Shown piece by piece: positions 47,765 through 57,316 of a stretch of DNA of 64,000 nt. The first letter of the stretch is position 1, and each line of letters opens with the position of its first letter. Below the pieces are notes generated by a model, which saw only the letters and a list, made by a program, of their open reading frames with translations, was not told where the DNA came from and did not search any database. This stretch comes from Brevibacillus composti (lineage in GTDB: Bacteria; Bacillota; Bacilli; Brevibacillales; Brevibacillaceae), in contig NZ_CP066308.1 of NCBI RefSeq assembly GCF_016406105.1, forward strand, positions 1,895,501 to 1,959,500, in the 5' to 3' direction. A program made the translations under genes and the position numbers.

Positions 47765-48772
47765 ATGAATCAAGCAGTGATCAAAAGAGTTCTGTTTACG
47801 ATCGGCTCCGCCGTGCTGCTTGCTTTTCTCCTGAATTATCAGCCCATCGATCAATACATAGACGTCGTCAAGCTCCCGGCAAATCCGGCCCATCAAACAG
47901 TCGACCCGGACACCGCGAGCGGCCCGTCGGACAGCGGGAATAGGGACGAGGAGCTGCGCAAGCAAATCGAGCAGTGGCGGCAAGGCGTCGAGGAAGCGCC
48001 GATCGACGCCCGAATCGACCGCATCTGGAGGGCGATCCCCGGGTATAACGGAGTGGCCGTCAATGTAGAAGCCTCGCTGAAAAAGCTGCGGAGCGGGGAA
48101 GCCGCGGGGCCGCAATCCCTCGTGCTCGAAGAAGTGCCTCCGGCCGTGCAGCTGGAGCAGCTCGGCGCACATCCTATCTATCGGGGAAATCCGAGGAAGC
48201 CCGCGATCTCTTTCATGATCAATGTCGCCTGGGGAAATGAGTTCCTCGATCCGATCCTCGATACGCTGGATAAGCACGAGGTAAAGACGACTTTCTTCCT
48301 GGATGGATCATGGGTAAAGCGCTTCCCGGAGCTGGCGAAAAAAATTGCCGAGCGGGGACATGAGATCGGCAATCACGCCTATTCGCATCCGGATATGGCG
48401 AAAATCAGCACAGAGCGCATGCGCATGGAAATCGCCAAGACACAAAATGTGATCGAAAAGACGCTGGGCGTGAAGCCGACGCTGTTTGCGCCGCCGTCCG
48501 GCTCCTTTAATCAGACCGTGGTCGATCTGGCCAAAAACGAATTCCAGATGAAGACGATTCTCTGGACAGCGGATACGGTCGACTGGCGAAAGCCGCCGGT
48601 GGACCAGATGGTCGCGCGCGTCCGGGCGAAGATGGACAACGGCGTTCTCGTCCTGATGCACCCGACCGCACCCACCGCGGCCGGTCTGGACAGAATGATC
48701 CGCGATGCCAAAGAAAAAGGCCTTGCTCCGGTTCCCGTCTCGGAGCTCATCTCCAGCCAGCGGTTAAAATAA
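47765..48772 (+). CDS. ylxY: YlxY-type polysaccharide deacetylase-like protein
   Basis: The 335-residue product has an N-terminal membrane anchor (about 10-27), a variable region and a NodB-fold domain from about residue 140. Motif 2 is intact (GHEIGNHAYSHPDM), and later NodB motifs are present (LFAPPSGSFN, TVDWRKP). Motif 1, normally TFDDG, reads MINVAWGNEF, so the aspartates that start catalysis and bind metal are missing. This pattern fits YlxY orthologues. A role in sporulation or envelope is likely, deacetylase activity doubtful. AAAGGAGGGG precedes the ATG. Confidence 0.88.
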   Translation: MNQAVIKRVLFTIGSAVLLAFLLNYQPIDQYIDVVKLPANPAHQTVDPDTASGPSDSGNRDEELRKQIEQWRQGVEEAPIDARIDRIWRAIPGYNGVAVNVEASLKKLRSGEAAGPQSLVLEEVPPAVQLEQLGAHPIYRGNPRKPAISFMINVAWGNEFLDPILDTLDKHEVKTTFFLDGSWVKRFPELAKKIAERGHEIGNHAYSHPDMAKISTERMRMEIAKTQNVIEKTLGVKPTLFAPPSGSFNQTVVDLAKNEFQMKTILWTADTVDWRKPPVDQMVARVRAKMDNGVLVLMHPTAPTAAGLDRMIRDAKEKGLAPVPVSELISSQRLK

Positions 48773-48783
48773 CACCCCCTTTG

Positions 48784-48812
48784 TTGTGGGAACAGGTGAA
48801 TTTTGTTATAGT
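48784..48812 (+). promoter_or_regulatory. Sigma-A-like promoter of mlpA
   Basis: TTGTGG (48784-48789), a 17-base spacer and TATAGT (48807-48812) lie 62 bases before mlpA. Confidence 0.6.
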
Positions 48813-48874
48813 AAAACTTGTTTACCAAATAACAGAAGCTTCTTAGAGATGGATAGTAACCGAGGAGGGTTTAT

Positions 48875-50128
48875 GTGATACAAAGACATACATGTGAGAA
48901 CGGGCTGCGCATTATCACGGAGAAAATTCCGTCCGTTCGCTCTGTGGCCTTGGGTTTATGGGTGGGCACCGGATCCAAATTCGAGACGGAAAAGGATAAC
49001 GGGATCTCTCATTTTCTCGAGCATATGTTCTTCAAAGGGACGACGAACCGCTCGGCAAAGGAAATCGCGGAGACTTTCGATGAAATTGGCGGGAATGTAA
49101 ACGCCTTCACCTCCAAAGAGTACACGTGCTATTACGCGCGTATACTGGATCAGCATGCGCCGATCGCGCTGGATATCCTGGCCGATATGTATTTCAACTC
49201 TGTCTTTGACGGAGAAGAGCTGGAAAAAGAAAAAAATGTCGTCATCGAGGAAATCAGCATGTACGAAGATACGCCGGATGATCTGGTCCATGATCTGATC
49301 GCCCGGGCTTGCTACGGAGACCATTCCCTGGGCTATTCGATCCTCGGCATAGATGACGTGCTTCGCTCGCTGTCTCGTGACGATCTGCTGCACTACATCG
49401 ACGGCCATTACCTGCCGGCCAACACCGTCGTGACCGTAGCGGGCAACTTTGACGACGCGCTGATTGAAGACATCAAGCGCCGCTTTTCGGCACTGGACCG
49501 CCGCTCCACCCTGCCTGACATCAAAGCGCCTGTCTTTCTCGGCAATACCATCGCGCATCACAAAGCGACGGAGCAAGCCCATCTGTGCATCTCGCTGCCG
49601 GGCTTTCCGGTGGGCCACGAAGATACCTATTCGCTGATCCTGCTCAACAACGTGCTGGGCGGCAGCATGAGCTCCCGTCTCTTTCAGGAGATTCGCGAAG
49701 AGAGAGGACTTGCCTATTCAGTCTACTCGTACCACTCTTCTTTTAAAGAAGCGGGGACTTTTACTGTGTACACCGGAACCGCCCCTGAACAGGTTGGACA
49801 AGTATTCGACATCGTCGCCCATGTGCTTCGGGATGTAGCGGATCACGGCATTACGGAGAAGGAATTGAAAAAAGGCAAGGAACAATTGAAAGGAAGTCTG
49901 ATGCTCAGCCTGGAGAGCACCAACAGCCGGATGAGCCGTCTCGGCAAGAACGAACTGCTGCTCGGACGCCATCTCAGTCTCGACGAGATTATCGCCAAGA
50001 TTGACCGCGTGTCGCATGAATCCGTGCACGCCGTCGCCCAGCAGTTATTCCGCTCGAAGCTCGCCATGGCGATGGTAAGCCCGCTGGATGGCTTCCCGCA
50101 GAATGTCAAAAGCGATATTCTTCTCTAG
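48875..50128 (+). CDS. mlpA: M16 family zinc protease MlpA (YmxG)
   Basis: This 417-residue pitrilysin/processing-peptidase-type protease has the inverted zinc motif HFLEH at 46-50 and a conserved EEISMYEDTPDD segment about 75 residues on. It has no signal peptide, so it acts in the cytoplasm. A GTG start at 48875 follows GAGGAGGG; the overlapping ATG at 48873 stops at once. The place between pnp/ylxY and the dipicolinate operon is as in B. subtilis. Confidence 0.93.
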   Translation: MIQRHTCENGLRIITEKIPSVRSVALGLWVGTGSKFETEKDNGISHFLEHMFFKGTTNRSAKEIAETFDEIGGNVNAFTSKEYTCYYARILDQHAPIALDILADMYFNSVFDGEELEKEKNVVIEEISMYEDTPDDLVHDLIARACYGDHSLGYSILGIDDVLRSLSRDDLLHYIDGHYLPANTVVTVAGNFDDALIEDIKRRFSALDRRSTLPDIKAPVFLGNTIAHHKATEQAHLCISLPGFPVGHEDTYSLILLNNVLGGSMSSRLFQEIREERGLAYSVYSYHSSFKEAGTFTVYTGTAPEQVGQVFDIVAHVLRDVADHGITEKELKKGKEQLKGSLMLSLESTNSRMSRLGKNELLLGRHLSLDEIIAKIDRVSHESVHAVAQQLFRSKLAMAMVSPLDGFPQNVKSDILL

Positions 50129-50156
50129 GAGGCCCCATCGCTAGCTGGTGGCCGGG

Positions 50157-50186
50157 AAAAAACCCAGCATATGCCGGGTTTTTTTT
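50157..50186 (+). terminator. Terminator after mlpA
   Basis: AAAAAACCC (50157-50165) pairs with GGGTTTTTT (from 50175), with GCA/TGC pairs inside and one A/C mismatch. The T tract closes the element. The bases from here to ymxH (about 140) hold no gene I can support. Confidence 0.85.
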
Positions 50187-50326
50187 CGTATACAAGTAGA
50201 AACGGAAATGCTGACGAGCCTGAAACGTAAGGGAGGGGGAGGACTCCCCGGGCTGGTTCGGGCCATCGTCCGCACAAAGCGGCTATTTCCGGGGAATGAC
50301 AACGGCACGCAAAGGGGGCCACGGGC

Positions 50327-50587
50327 ATGCGGTTAAGCGAGATGAGCGGAAAAGAGATTATCGGATTGGATAATGGCGAGCGCCTGGGCGTCATCGGCGA
50401 CTCCGATCTGGAGATCCATTCGGAGACGGGCAAAATCAACGCGATCATCCTGCCGGGAACCAGCTTCTTTGGCTTTGGAAAAAAACGCGAGGAGATGGTG
50501 ATCCCGTGGGAAGCTGTCGTAACGATCGGCGAAGATATGGTCATCATTCATGTTAATAAAAATCAGGTGCTGCAGGAAGGAAAATAG
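50327..50587 (+). CDS. ymxH: YlmC/YmxH family PRC-barrel sporulation-type protein
   Basis: This 86-residue protein (MRLSEMSGKEIIGLDNGERL, then GKINAIILPG) is a PRC-barrel domain of the YlmC/YmxH family, common in spore formers. AAGGGGGCC precedes the ATG. Its function is not known; some relatives are expressed in sporulation. It stands alone between mlpA and dpaA. Confidence 0.9.
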   Translation: MRLSEMSGKEIIGLDNGERLGVIGDSDLEIHSETGKINAIILPGTSFFGFGKKREEMVIPWEAVVTIGEDMVIIHVNKNQVLQEGK

Positions 50588-50637
50588 AGACCACACAAGT
50601 CACCTAACCCGCAAAAAGCGAATACGATGGTTTAGAC

Positions 50638-50659
50638 CGTAACGCTTCCGTTATCTTTT
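50638..50659 (+). terminator. Weak terminator after ymxH
   Basis: TAACG (50639-50643) pairs with CGTTA (50648-50652) over CTTC, extendable by a G-U pair, and CTTTTTC follows. The stem is short, so efficiency is uncertain. Confidence 0.5.
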
Positions 50660-50725
50660 TCACACGGAAAACCTTTGCGTTTCGATCGTTTAATGCAGTA
50701 AAATGTGTGGAAAGGGGAACGCAGC

Positions 50726-51628
50726 ATGCTAACGGGCAAACATGTTGCCTTTGTCGGCGGTGACGCTCGCCAATTGGAAGTGATCAAGCGGTGCATTCAA
50801 CTGGATGCGACAGTCACGCTGATCGGCTTCGACAATCTGGAAAGCATCTTCACCGGGGCAACGAAAAAACCATTAACATGCGATGTGTTGAAAGACGTTG
50901 ATGCTCTCATTCTGCCTATTGTGGGTTCGGATGAAAATGGCTATGTGGAAAGCATCTTTTGCTCCAATCCGCCACAGCTGTTGGAGGAGCACGCAGCGAG
51001 TCTTCCCAAGCACTGTGTCGTATACACGGGTATGGCCAAGTCCTATCTGAAAGATTTGCTGTCGGCACAGAAAATTGAGCTGGTGGAGCTCCTGGAACGC
51101 GATGATGTGGCCATCTACAACTCCATTCCTACAGTGGAGGGGGCGTTGATGATGGCGATTCAAAATACGGACATCACGATTCACGGTTCCAGGTCCATTG
51201 TGCTTGGGTTAGGACGGACAGGCATGTCCATGGCGCGTGCGCTTCATTCTCTCGGGGCAAAAGTTCGCGTGGGAGCGAGACGTCAGGAACACTTAGCACG
51301 TATTTTTGAAATGGGGCTTGAGCCCTTTCATATGAGCGAACTCAAGCAGCAGGTTCACAATGCCGATTTTATCTTCAATACGGTCCCGAAGCTCGTTCTG
51401 ACGGCGGAAGTGATCGCTCAGATGCCACAGACTGCCTTTATCCTCGATTTGGCTTCCAAACCAGGAGGAACAGATTTTCGTTACGCCGAAAGACGTGGTA
51501 TTAAAGCATTGCTTGCACCCGGATTGCCTGGTATCGTCGCACCCAAAACAGCCGGACAGATTTTAGCTCACACCTTGTCGCGTCTTATCGGGGAGCAATC
51601 GATAACCAGGGGGAATCAGCATGACTAA
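50726..51628 (+). CDS. dpaA: Dipicolinate synthase subunit A
   Basis: DpaA with DpaB oxidises dihydrodipicolinate to dipicolinic acid in the mother cell for transfer into the spore core. The 300-residue protein has an N-terminal catalytic region and a Rossmann domain (VLGLGRTGMSMARALHSLGA near 156-175). ATG 50726 follows AAAGGGGA. It heads dpaA-dpaB-asd-dapG-dapA. In B. subtilis this operon is read by sigma-K; I could not find a convincing sigma-K site here. Confidence 0.95.
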   Translation: MLTGKHVAFVGGDARQLEVIKRCIQLDATVTLIGFDNLESIFTGATKKPLTCDVLKDVDALILPIVGSDENGYVESIFCSNPPQLLEEHAASLPKHCVVYTGMAKSYLKDLLSAQKIELVELLERDDVAIYNSIPTVEGALMMAIQNTDITIHGSRSIVLGLGRTGMSMARALHSLGAKVRVGARRQEHLARIFEMGLEPFHMSELKQQVHNADFIFNTVPKLVLTAEVIAQMPQTAFILDLASKPGGTDFRYAERRGIKALLAPGLPGIVAPKTAGQILAHTLSRLIGEQSITRGNQHD

Positions 51629-52217
51629 ACTTCAGGGAAAAACCATCGGTTTCGGGTTAACCGGGTCTCACTGCACGTTTGAGGAAACCATGCCGGAAAT
51701 CAAGCGCTTGGTAGATGCCGGCGCTCGCGTGATCCCGATCGTCACCACGACCATCATGACGACCGATACCAGATTCGGGACCTCGGAGAGCTGGCAGCAG
51801 CAATTGATAGACATCACGGGAGAAAAGCTGATCACGACGATACCGGAGGCGGAGCCTTTGGGACCGTCAAAGCTGCTCGACGTGATGGTCATCGCACCCT
51901 GCACAGGGAATTCGACCAGCCGTCTGGCCAATGCGATTACGGACAGTCCCGTGTTGATGGCGGCCAAGGCGACGATGCGCAATCAGAGACCTGTGGTCGT
52001 TGCCATCTCCACCAATGACGGACTCGGGCTGAACGCTGCGAATATTGCCAAACTGCTGGCTGCCAAGAACATCTACTTTGTCCCATTCGGACAGGATGCG
52101 CCTGATAAAAAACCAACCTCGCTGGTCGCTCGTATGGATTTGATTCTGGAAACCTGCGAAGCTGCGTTAGAAGGCCGACAATTGCAACCCTTGTTAATAG
52201 AAAGATTTCAATACTAA
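51621..52217 (+). CDS. dpaB: Dipicolinate synthase subunit B
   Basis: DpaB is a 198-residue flavoprotein-like (UbiX/PPC decarboxylase fold) subunit: GFGLTGSHCTFEETMPEI at the start, VIAPCTGNSTSRLANAITDS in the middle. It overlaps the end of dpaA by eight bases after GGGGGAATC. Presence of the pair is strong evidence that the organism makes endospores. Confidence 0.95.
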   Translation: MTKLQGKTIGFGLTGSHCTFEETMPEIKRLVDAGARVIPIVTTTIMTTDTRFGTSESWQQQLIDITGEKLITTIPEAEPLGPSKLLDVMVIAPCTGNSTSRLANAITDSPVLMAAKATMRNQRPVVVAISTNDGLGLNAANIAKLLAAKNIYFVPFGQDAPDKKPTSLVARMDLILETCEAALEGRQLQPLLIERFQY

Positions 52218-52257
52218 AACAGACAAAGTACGATCGCGATTAGGAGGAGAGTAAAAG

Positions 52258-53298
52258 ATGGCGAACCAGCTGACCTACAATGTTGCTGTGGTCGGTGCAA
52301 CCGGCGCAGTCGGGCAGCAAATGATCAGGATTTTAGAAGAGCGGAATTTTCCGGTGAAGCAGTTGAAGCTGCTTGCGTCCAGCCGTTCGGCAGGCAAGAC
52401 GGTCAAGTTTCAGGGTCAGGAAGTCGTGGTGGAAGAAGCGACTCCCGACAGCTTTGCTGGCGTAGACTACGCCCTGTTTAGCGCAGGCGGAGCGATCAGC
52501 AAGGAACTGGCTCATCATGCCGTCCGCCACGGTGCCGTCGTGATCGACAACACCAGCGCATTCCGGATGGACCCAGAAGTACCGCTGGTGGTACCGGAAG
52601 TGAACATGGACGCCGCTCTTGCCCACAAGGGTATCATTGCTAACCCGAATTGCTCGACAATTCAAATGGTAGCCGCTTTGAAACCCCTGTATGATCGCTA
52701 TGGAATAGATCGCATTATCGTTTCGACGTACCAGGCCGTATCCGGTGCGGGAGCATCTGCCATCGAAGAGCTGCTCACTCAGTCCCGCGACGTGCTGGAC
52801 GGAAAAGAGCCCGAGTGCAAGGTGCTTCCGGTCGGAAAGCTGCCGGTTCATCATCAAATCGCATTCAACGCGATTCCGCAAATCGATGTATTTACCGAGA
52901 ATGGCTTTACCTTTGAAGAAATGAAGATGACGAATGAGACGAAGAAGATTTTTGGCGACGAGAGTGTGGCTGTATCGGCTACCTGCGTTCGGATTCCTGT
53001 CGTCTACGGGCATAGCGAATCCGTCTATGTCGAGCTGAAGCAGGACTACGATCTGGAGGAAGTGAAAGCCCTCCTGGAAAAAGCGCCAGGCATCGTTCTC
53101 GTCGACGATCCGGAAAACCAGCGCTATCCATTGGCTACAGAGGCTACAGGCAAACTGGATGTGTTTGTGGGACGTTTGCGTCGAGACCTGACTCACCAAA
53201 GAGGCCTTCACATGTGGATTGTTTCTGACAACCTTCTCAAAGGTGCTGCTTGGAATACCGTACAAATTGCGGAAGAACTCATCAAAGCACGAGCATAG
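52258..53298 (+). CDS. asd: Aspartate-semialdehyde dehydrogenase
   Basis: Asd reduces aspartyl phosphate to the semialdehyde, the branch point to lysine, dipicolinate, threonine and methionine. The 346-residue protein has GATGAVGQ (13-20) for NADPH and the catalytic C132 in ANPNCSTIQM. AGGAGGAG precedes the ATG. dapG follows after 11 bases. Confidence 0.97.
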   Translation: MANQLTYNVAVVGATGAVGQQMIRILEERNFPVKQLKLLASSRSAGKTVKFQGQEVVVEEATPDSFAGVDYALFSAGGAISKELAHHAVRHGAVVIDNTSAFRMDPEVPLVVPEVNMDAALAHKGIIANPNCSTIQMVAALKPLYDRYGIDRIIVSTYQAVSGAGASAIEELLTQSRDVLDGKEPECKVLPVGKLPVHHQIAFNAIPQIDVFTENGFTFEEMKMTNETKKIFGDESVAVSATCVRIPVVYGHSESVYVELKQDYDLEEVKALLEKAPGIVLVDDPENQRYPLATEATGKLDVFVGRLRRDLTHQRGLHMWIVSDNLLKGAAWNTVQIAEELIKARA

Positions 53299-53309
53299 GG
53301 GAGAGGTTT

Positions 53310-54536
53310 GTGAAAATACTCGTCCAGAAATTCGGGGGGTCTTCACTCACGTCAGAAGATTGCCGAATCAGGGCTATTACCCATATGAAGAGAGCGCTCG
53401 ACGAAGGCTATGCCCTCGTCGTTGTCGTGTCGGCGATGGGGCGCAAAGGCGACCCGTATGCCACCGACACCCTGTTGCAACTGGTCCGAAGCAATGGCAA
53501 TGGTTTGCCAAAACGAGAGACGGATTTGCTTTTGCACACCGGTGAAATTATCTCGGCGACGGTGATATGCAGCATGCTGGGTGCCCAGGGAATCCCGGCT
53601 ACCATCTTGACCGGTGGGCAAGCTAATATTGTCACCAGCGAGGATTTTACCAGCGCCCAGATCCTGACGATCGATCCTGCGCGGATCCTGCAGGAGCTCA
53701 GTGAAGGCAAAGTGGTGATCGTTCCCGGATTTCAGGGACGCACCCTGGACTGGGAGATCACGACTCTCGGCCGTGGCGGAAGCGATACGACCGCTACAGC
53801 ACTTGGGGTGGCGCTGCATGCAGAGATGGTCGATATCTTTACCGACGTAAACGGCATCATGACGGCAGACCCTCGGATCGTCGAGGAAGCACAGCCGCTG
53901 ACGAGTGTCACATACGCAGAAATTTGCAACATGGCTCATCTGGGGGCGAAAGTGATTCATCCGCGAGCTGTCGAAATTGCCATGCAGGCAAATGTCCCGA
54001 TTCGCGTCAGATCCACGTTTTCAGATGACCCCGGGACGTTGGTGACCAATCTGCTGGAGATCAGACGGATGGGCTATACCGTGCATGACCGTCTGGTGAT
54101 GGGCATCGCCCACGTGCCGAACATTACACAGATCAAGGTCGCCAACAAGGATGGCCGTTATGACACGCAGCTGCAGGTATTCAAGGCCATGGCCAAGAAT
54201 AACATCAGCGTAGACTTTATCAACGTGAACCCGCTGGGAGTAGCCTATACCGTACATGACGAGATGGCGGAAAAAGCCTCTCATATCCTGCATGATATGG
54301 GCTATGAGCCGCAGCTACTGCCCCATTGCGCCAAGGTGTCCGTCATCGGGGCCGGCATGACAGGCGTACCCGGGGTCATGGCACAGATCGTGGAAGCTCT
54401 CACGCATGAAGATATACCGATCTTGCAGTCTGCGGACTCCCATACCACCATATGGGTTCTGGTGCATGAGGAAGACATGGTTCGGGCCGTACGCTCCCTT
54501 CATCACCAATTTCAATTGCATAACGGACACCTATAA
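53310..54536 (+). CDS. dapG: Aspartokinase I (diaminopimelate-sensitive type)
   Basis: Aspartokinase phosphorylates aspartate as the first pathway step. The 408-residue protein starts MKILVQKFGGSSLTSED (substrate-binding KFGGSS) and has a kinase domain to about 270 and two ACT domains after it. GTG 53310 with GGGAGAGG upstream is chosen; an in-frame ATG lies within asd. Its place beside dpaAB, asd and dapA matches DapG of B. subtilis rather than the lysine-sensitive isozyme. Confidence 0.95.
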   Translation: MKILVQKFGGSSLTSEDCRIRAITHMKRALDEGYALVVVVSAMGRKGDPYATDTLLQLVRSNGNGLPKRETDLLLHTGEIISATVICSMLGAQGIPATILTGGQANIVTSEDFTSAQILTIDPARILQELSEGKVVIVPGFQGRTLDWEITTLGRGGSDTTATALGVALHAEMVDIFTDVNGIMTADPRIVEEAQPLTSVTYAEICNMAHLGAKVIHPRAVEIAMQANVPIRVRSTFSDDPGTLVTNLLEIRRMGYTVHDRLVMGIAHVPNITQIKVANKDGRYDTQLQVFKAMAKNNISVDFINVNPLGVAYTVHDEMAEKASHILHDMGYEPQLLPHCAKVSVIGAGMTGVPGVMAQIVEALTHEDIPILQSADSHTTIWVLVHEEDMVRAVRSLHHQFQLHNGHL

Positions 54537-54572
54537 GTTCACGGGTAAGTACAGAAAGAGGAGTTGGGGGCA

Positions 54573-55442
54573 GTGGCACGTTTTGGCCGACTGGTTACCG
54601 CGATGGTAACCCCTTTTGATGAGCAACTGAAAGTCGATTGCGAAAAAACCGAACGCCTGATAGACCATCTGCTGGCGACAGGGACGGAAGCGCTCGTCGT
54701 CAGCGGGACGACAGGAGAGTCGCCGACGCTCTCCGCCGAGGAAAAACTGGAATTGTTCAAGCATGTCGTCTCCTACGCGAAGGGAAAATGCCACATCATC
54801 GCCGGAACGGGGAGCAATGACACAGCATCCAGCATTCAGATTACGCAAGCGGTGGAACAGCTCGGCGTCGACGGCGTCATGCTGGTCACGCCATACTACA
54901 GCCGTCCTTCCCAAGAAGGCATCTATCAGCATTTCAAGGCGCTGGCGGAGTCCGTCAAGCTGCCGGTCATGCTGTACAATGTCCCGGGCAGGACGAGTGT
55001 AAACATGACGGCGGAGACGACCCTGCGGCTTGCCGAGCTGCCGAATGTGGTCTGCGTCAAGGAAGCATCGGGCAATCTGTCCCAAATGGCGACGATTATC
55101 GAGCATGCCCCGGAAGGCTTTGAGCTGTACAGCGGCGATGACGGATTGACCCTGCCTGTGCTCGCGATTGGCGGCGTCGGCGTCGTCAGTGTCGCCAGCC
55201 ACGTCGTGGGCCGGGAGATGACGGAGATGATAGCGGCCTTTTTCCAGGGCGAACTGAAGCAGGCGGCCGCGCTTCATCGCAAGCTGCTGCCTGTTTTTGA
55301 AGGCTTGTTCGCGTACCCGAGCCCCGGGCCTACCAAGGCTGCACTGGAGAAGCTGGGCGTAGCGGCAGGCGGCGTGCGGCTGCCGCTCGTGGAACTGACT
55401 GAGCAGGAAAAGGCATTTGTCTACTCCTTGCTGGAGAGATAA
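54573..55442 (+). CDS. dapA: 4-hydroxy-tetrahydrodipicolinate synthase
   Basis: DapA condenses pyruvate with aspartate semialdehyde. The 289-residue TIM-barrel protein has GTTGESPTLS (45-54), Y135 and the Schiff-base lysine K163 (VVCVKEASGN). GTG 54573 with AGAGGAG nine bases before it is preferred over TTG 54564, which touches the site. Its product feeds both peptidoglycan (meso-DAP) and dipicolinate. The operon ends with the terminator behind it. Confidence 0.96.
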   Translation: MARFGRLVTAMVTPFDEQLKVDCEKTERLIDHLLATGTEALVVSGTTGESPTLSAEEKLELFKHVVSYAKGKCHIIAGTGSNDTASSIQITQAVEQLGVDGVMLVTPYYSRPSQEGIYQHFKALAESVKLPVMLYNVPGRTSVNMTAETTLRLAELPNVVCVKEASGNLSQMATIIEHAPEGFELYSGDDGLTLPVLAIGGVGVVSVASHVVGREMTEMIAAFFQGELKQAAALHRKLLPVFEGLFAYPSPGPTKAALEKLGVAAGGVRLPLVELTEQEKAFVYSLLER

Positions 55443-55458
55443 GTGTGGAAAAAGGGAA

Positions 55459-55490
55459 GGGAGCCGTCTGGCGATGACGGCTCCCTTTTT
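55459..55490 (+). terminator. Terminator of the dpaA-dapA operon, target of the intron
   Basis: GGGAGCCGTC (55459-55468) pairs perfectly with GACGGCTCCC (55476-55485) over a seven-base loop, followed by five T residues. A-rich sequence on the other side would let it act in both directions. The group II intron begins four bases later. Confidence 0.95.
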
Positions 55491-55897
55491 CTCGTGCGCC
55501 ACGCATGGCGACTAACTAGGCGGTGAAAGTCCGCTGTGGGGGCTGGTAGTGGCCAACCACTAGCCAAGAGCAAGGGTGTCCACCGTGAGGTGGAATCTGA
55601 AGGAAGCTGGAGGCAAAATCCCGGCCCGAGGAACACGAACATCATCAGGCATATGGAATGGGACAAGCTTGCGAGACAAAGCAAAGTCCAATACACTACA
55701 CGGACATTCCGGTGTAAATGATGCGGGTATATGGGAGGAAAGTGAGTCGTCTTACCGTGGGAGGTCTCATGGACGTGAGAAGATGACATTCGAATCACGG
55801 TTGAAACAAGATTTATCATGAGAAGTCAGCAGACGCCATAGTACCTCGAGCAGTCGACGGCTTGAGGGAAGGGCTGAACCTTAGGAGGTGGTCGTCA

Positions 55898-57310
55898 ATG
55901 AATGTTACCGAAACAGGAGATAAGGGCAGCCAACTTCCAACGGAAGGCTCACCGCAAAAGAATAGTGCGGAACACGAAGGATATGCGGGAGTGCACGTTC
56001 CTGAGAGGATAGCTGAAACCGACGACACCAACGCAAACGAGTCGAAGGAAAGGTTACTTGAGAAAATCATAAGCAGAGACAATTTGAACGAAGCGTTCAA
56101 AAGAGTCAAAGCGAATAAAGGTTCACACGGAATCGACGGGATGGGCGTAGATGAACTTCTACAATATCTCAAAGAAAACGGTGAAACCATCAAGGAACAA
56201 ATCCTGGCGGGCAGATATCGCCCAAATCCCGTTCGAAGGGTAGAAATCCCAAAAGAGAACGGAAAGAAAAGAAACCTGGGCATCCCAACGGTGGTTGATC
56301 GAGTAATCCAGCAGGCAATTGCACAAATGCTCACGCCGATCTATGAGCAACAGTTCTCGGACAACAGCTTCGGGTTCCGACCCAAACGAAGTGCCCACCA
56401 AGCCATAAGGCGCAGCCAGCAATATATTCAGGAAGGCTACCGCTATGTTGTGGATATGGATCTAGAGAAATACTTTGACACCGTCAACCAAAGCAAGCTC
56501 ATTGAAGTACTCTCAAGAACGATTAAGGACGGACGAGTCATTTCACTAATTCATAAATATCTTCGGGCAGGAGTTGTCGTGAAGCACAAGTTTGAGGAAA
56601 CAGAAGTCGGCGTACCGCAGGGCGGGAATCTGAGTCCAATTCTCAGTAATATCATGCTGAATGAGTTGGACAAGGAGCTGGAGAAGAGAGGACACAAGTT
56701 TGTGCGATACGCAGATGATTTACTCATCTTCTGCAAGAGCAGACGAAGTGCCGAACGGACACTAACCAACATTCTCCCCTACATTGAAAAGAAGCTGTTC
56801 CTAAAAGTAAATCGGGAGAAAACCGTGGTGGACCTAGCCATTCGAGTGAAGTTTCTGGGATTCTCATTCTACAACCAACGAGGGCAAGTGAAAGTCCGCA
56901 TCCATCCCAAATCCATCGCCAAAATGAAAACAAGAGTGAAGGAACTAACCGCAAGAAGCAATGGCATGGGAAATGAAGAGAGAGCCGAAAGGCTCAGACG
57001 CTATATCATGGGATGGGTCAACTACTTCAAGATTGCGGATATGAAGAACCTGCTCCAAACAACGGATGAATGGATGAGAAGAAGGATTCGAATGATCTAC
57101 TGGAAACAATGGAAACGAATAAGGACAAAATTCGAAAAGCTGATCTCGTTTGGAATCCCAAAGTTCAAGGCATGGGAATACGCAAATACAAGAAAGAGCT
57201 ACTGGAGAATCTCCAATAGCCCCATCCTCGCGAAAGCCCTCGATAACAACACCATTAAAGGCCTCGGATTTCTTTTCTTCTCAGATTATTATCGACAAGT
57301 GACTGCGTGA
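55898..57310 (+). CDS. ltrA: Group II intron reverse transcriptase/maturase
   Basis: The 470-residue protein carries RT blocks (GIDGMGVDEL, LGIPTVVDRVIQQAIAQML, FGFRPKRSAHQAIR, VVDMDLEKYFDTVN, VPQGGNLSPILSNIML, and Y271-A-D-D) and a maturase X domain (GWVNYFKIADMKNLL, MIYWKQWKRIRTK). It ends without DNA-binding or HNH endonuclease domains. All catalytic aspartates seen are intact, so the element may be active. ATG 55898 follows AGGAGGTGG at 55883-55891. The N-terminal 50 residues are an extra, polar, poorly conserved extension relative to compact IIC maturases of about 420 residues. Confidence 0.92.
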   Translation: MNVTETGDKGSQLPTEGSPQKNSAEHEGYAGVHVPERIAETDDTNANESKERLLEKIISRDNLNEAFKRVKANKGSHGIDGMGVDELLQYLKENGETIKEQILAGRYRPNPVRRVEIPKENGKKRNLGIPTVVDRVIQQAIAQMLTPIYEQQFSDNSFGFRPKRSAHQAIRRSQQYIQEGYRYVVDMDLEKYFDTVNQSKLIEVLSRTIKDGRVISLIHKYLRAGVVVKHKFEETEVGVPQGGNLSPILSNIMLNELDKELEKRGHKFVRYADDLLIFCKSRRSAERTLTNILPYIEKKLFLKVNREKTVVDLAIRVKFLGFSFYNQRGQVKVRIHPKSIAKMKTRVKELTARSNGMGNEERAERLRRYIMGWVNYFKIADMKNLLQTTDEWMRRRIRMIYWKQWKRIRTKFEKLISFGIPKFKAWEYANTRKSYWRISNSPILAKALDNNTIKGLGFLFFSDYYRQVTA

Positions 57311-57316
57311 ACTAAG

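Noticed and set aside
52218..52257. A possible lysine riboswitch in the asd-dapG-dapA region
   Set aside because: Gaps in this operon are 40 bases or less and show no riboswitch fold.
55576..55821. Short open frames in the 5' part of the intron
   Set aside because: This stretch is the structured intron RNA; the frames lack ribosome sites and resemble no protein.
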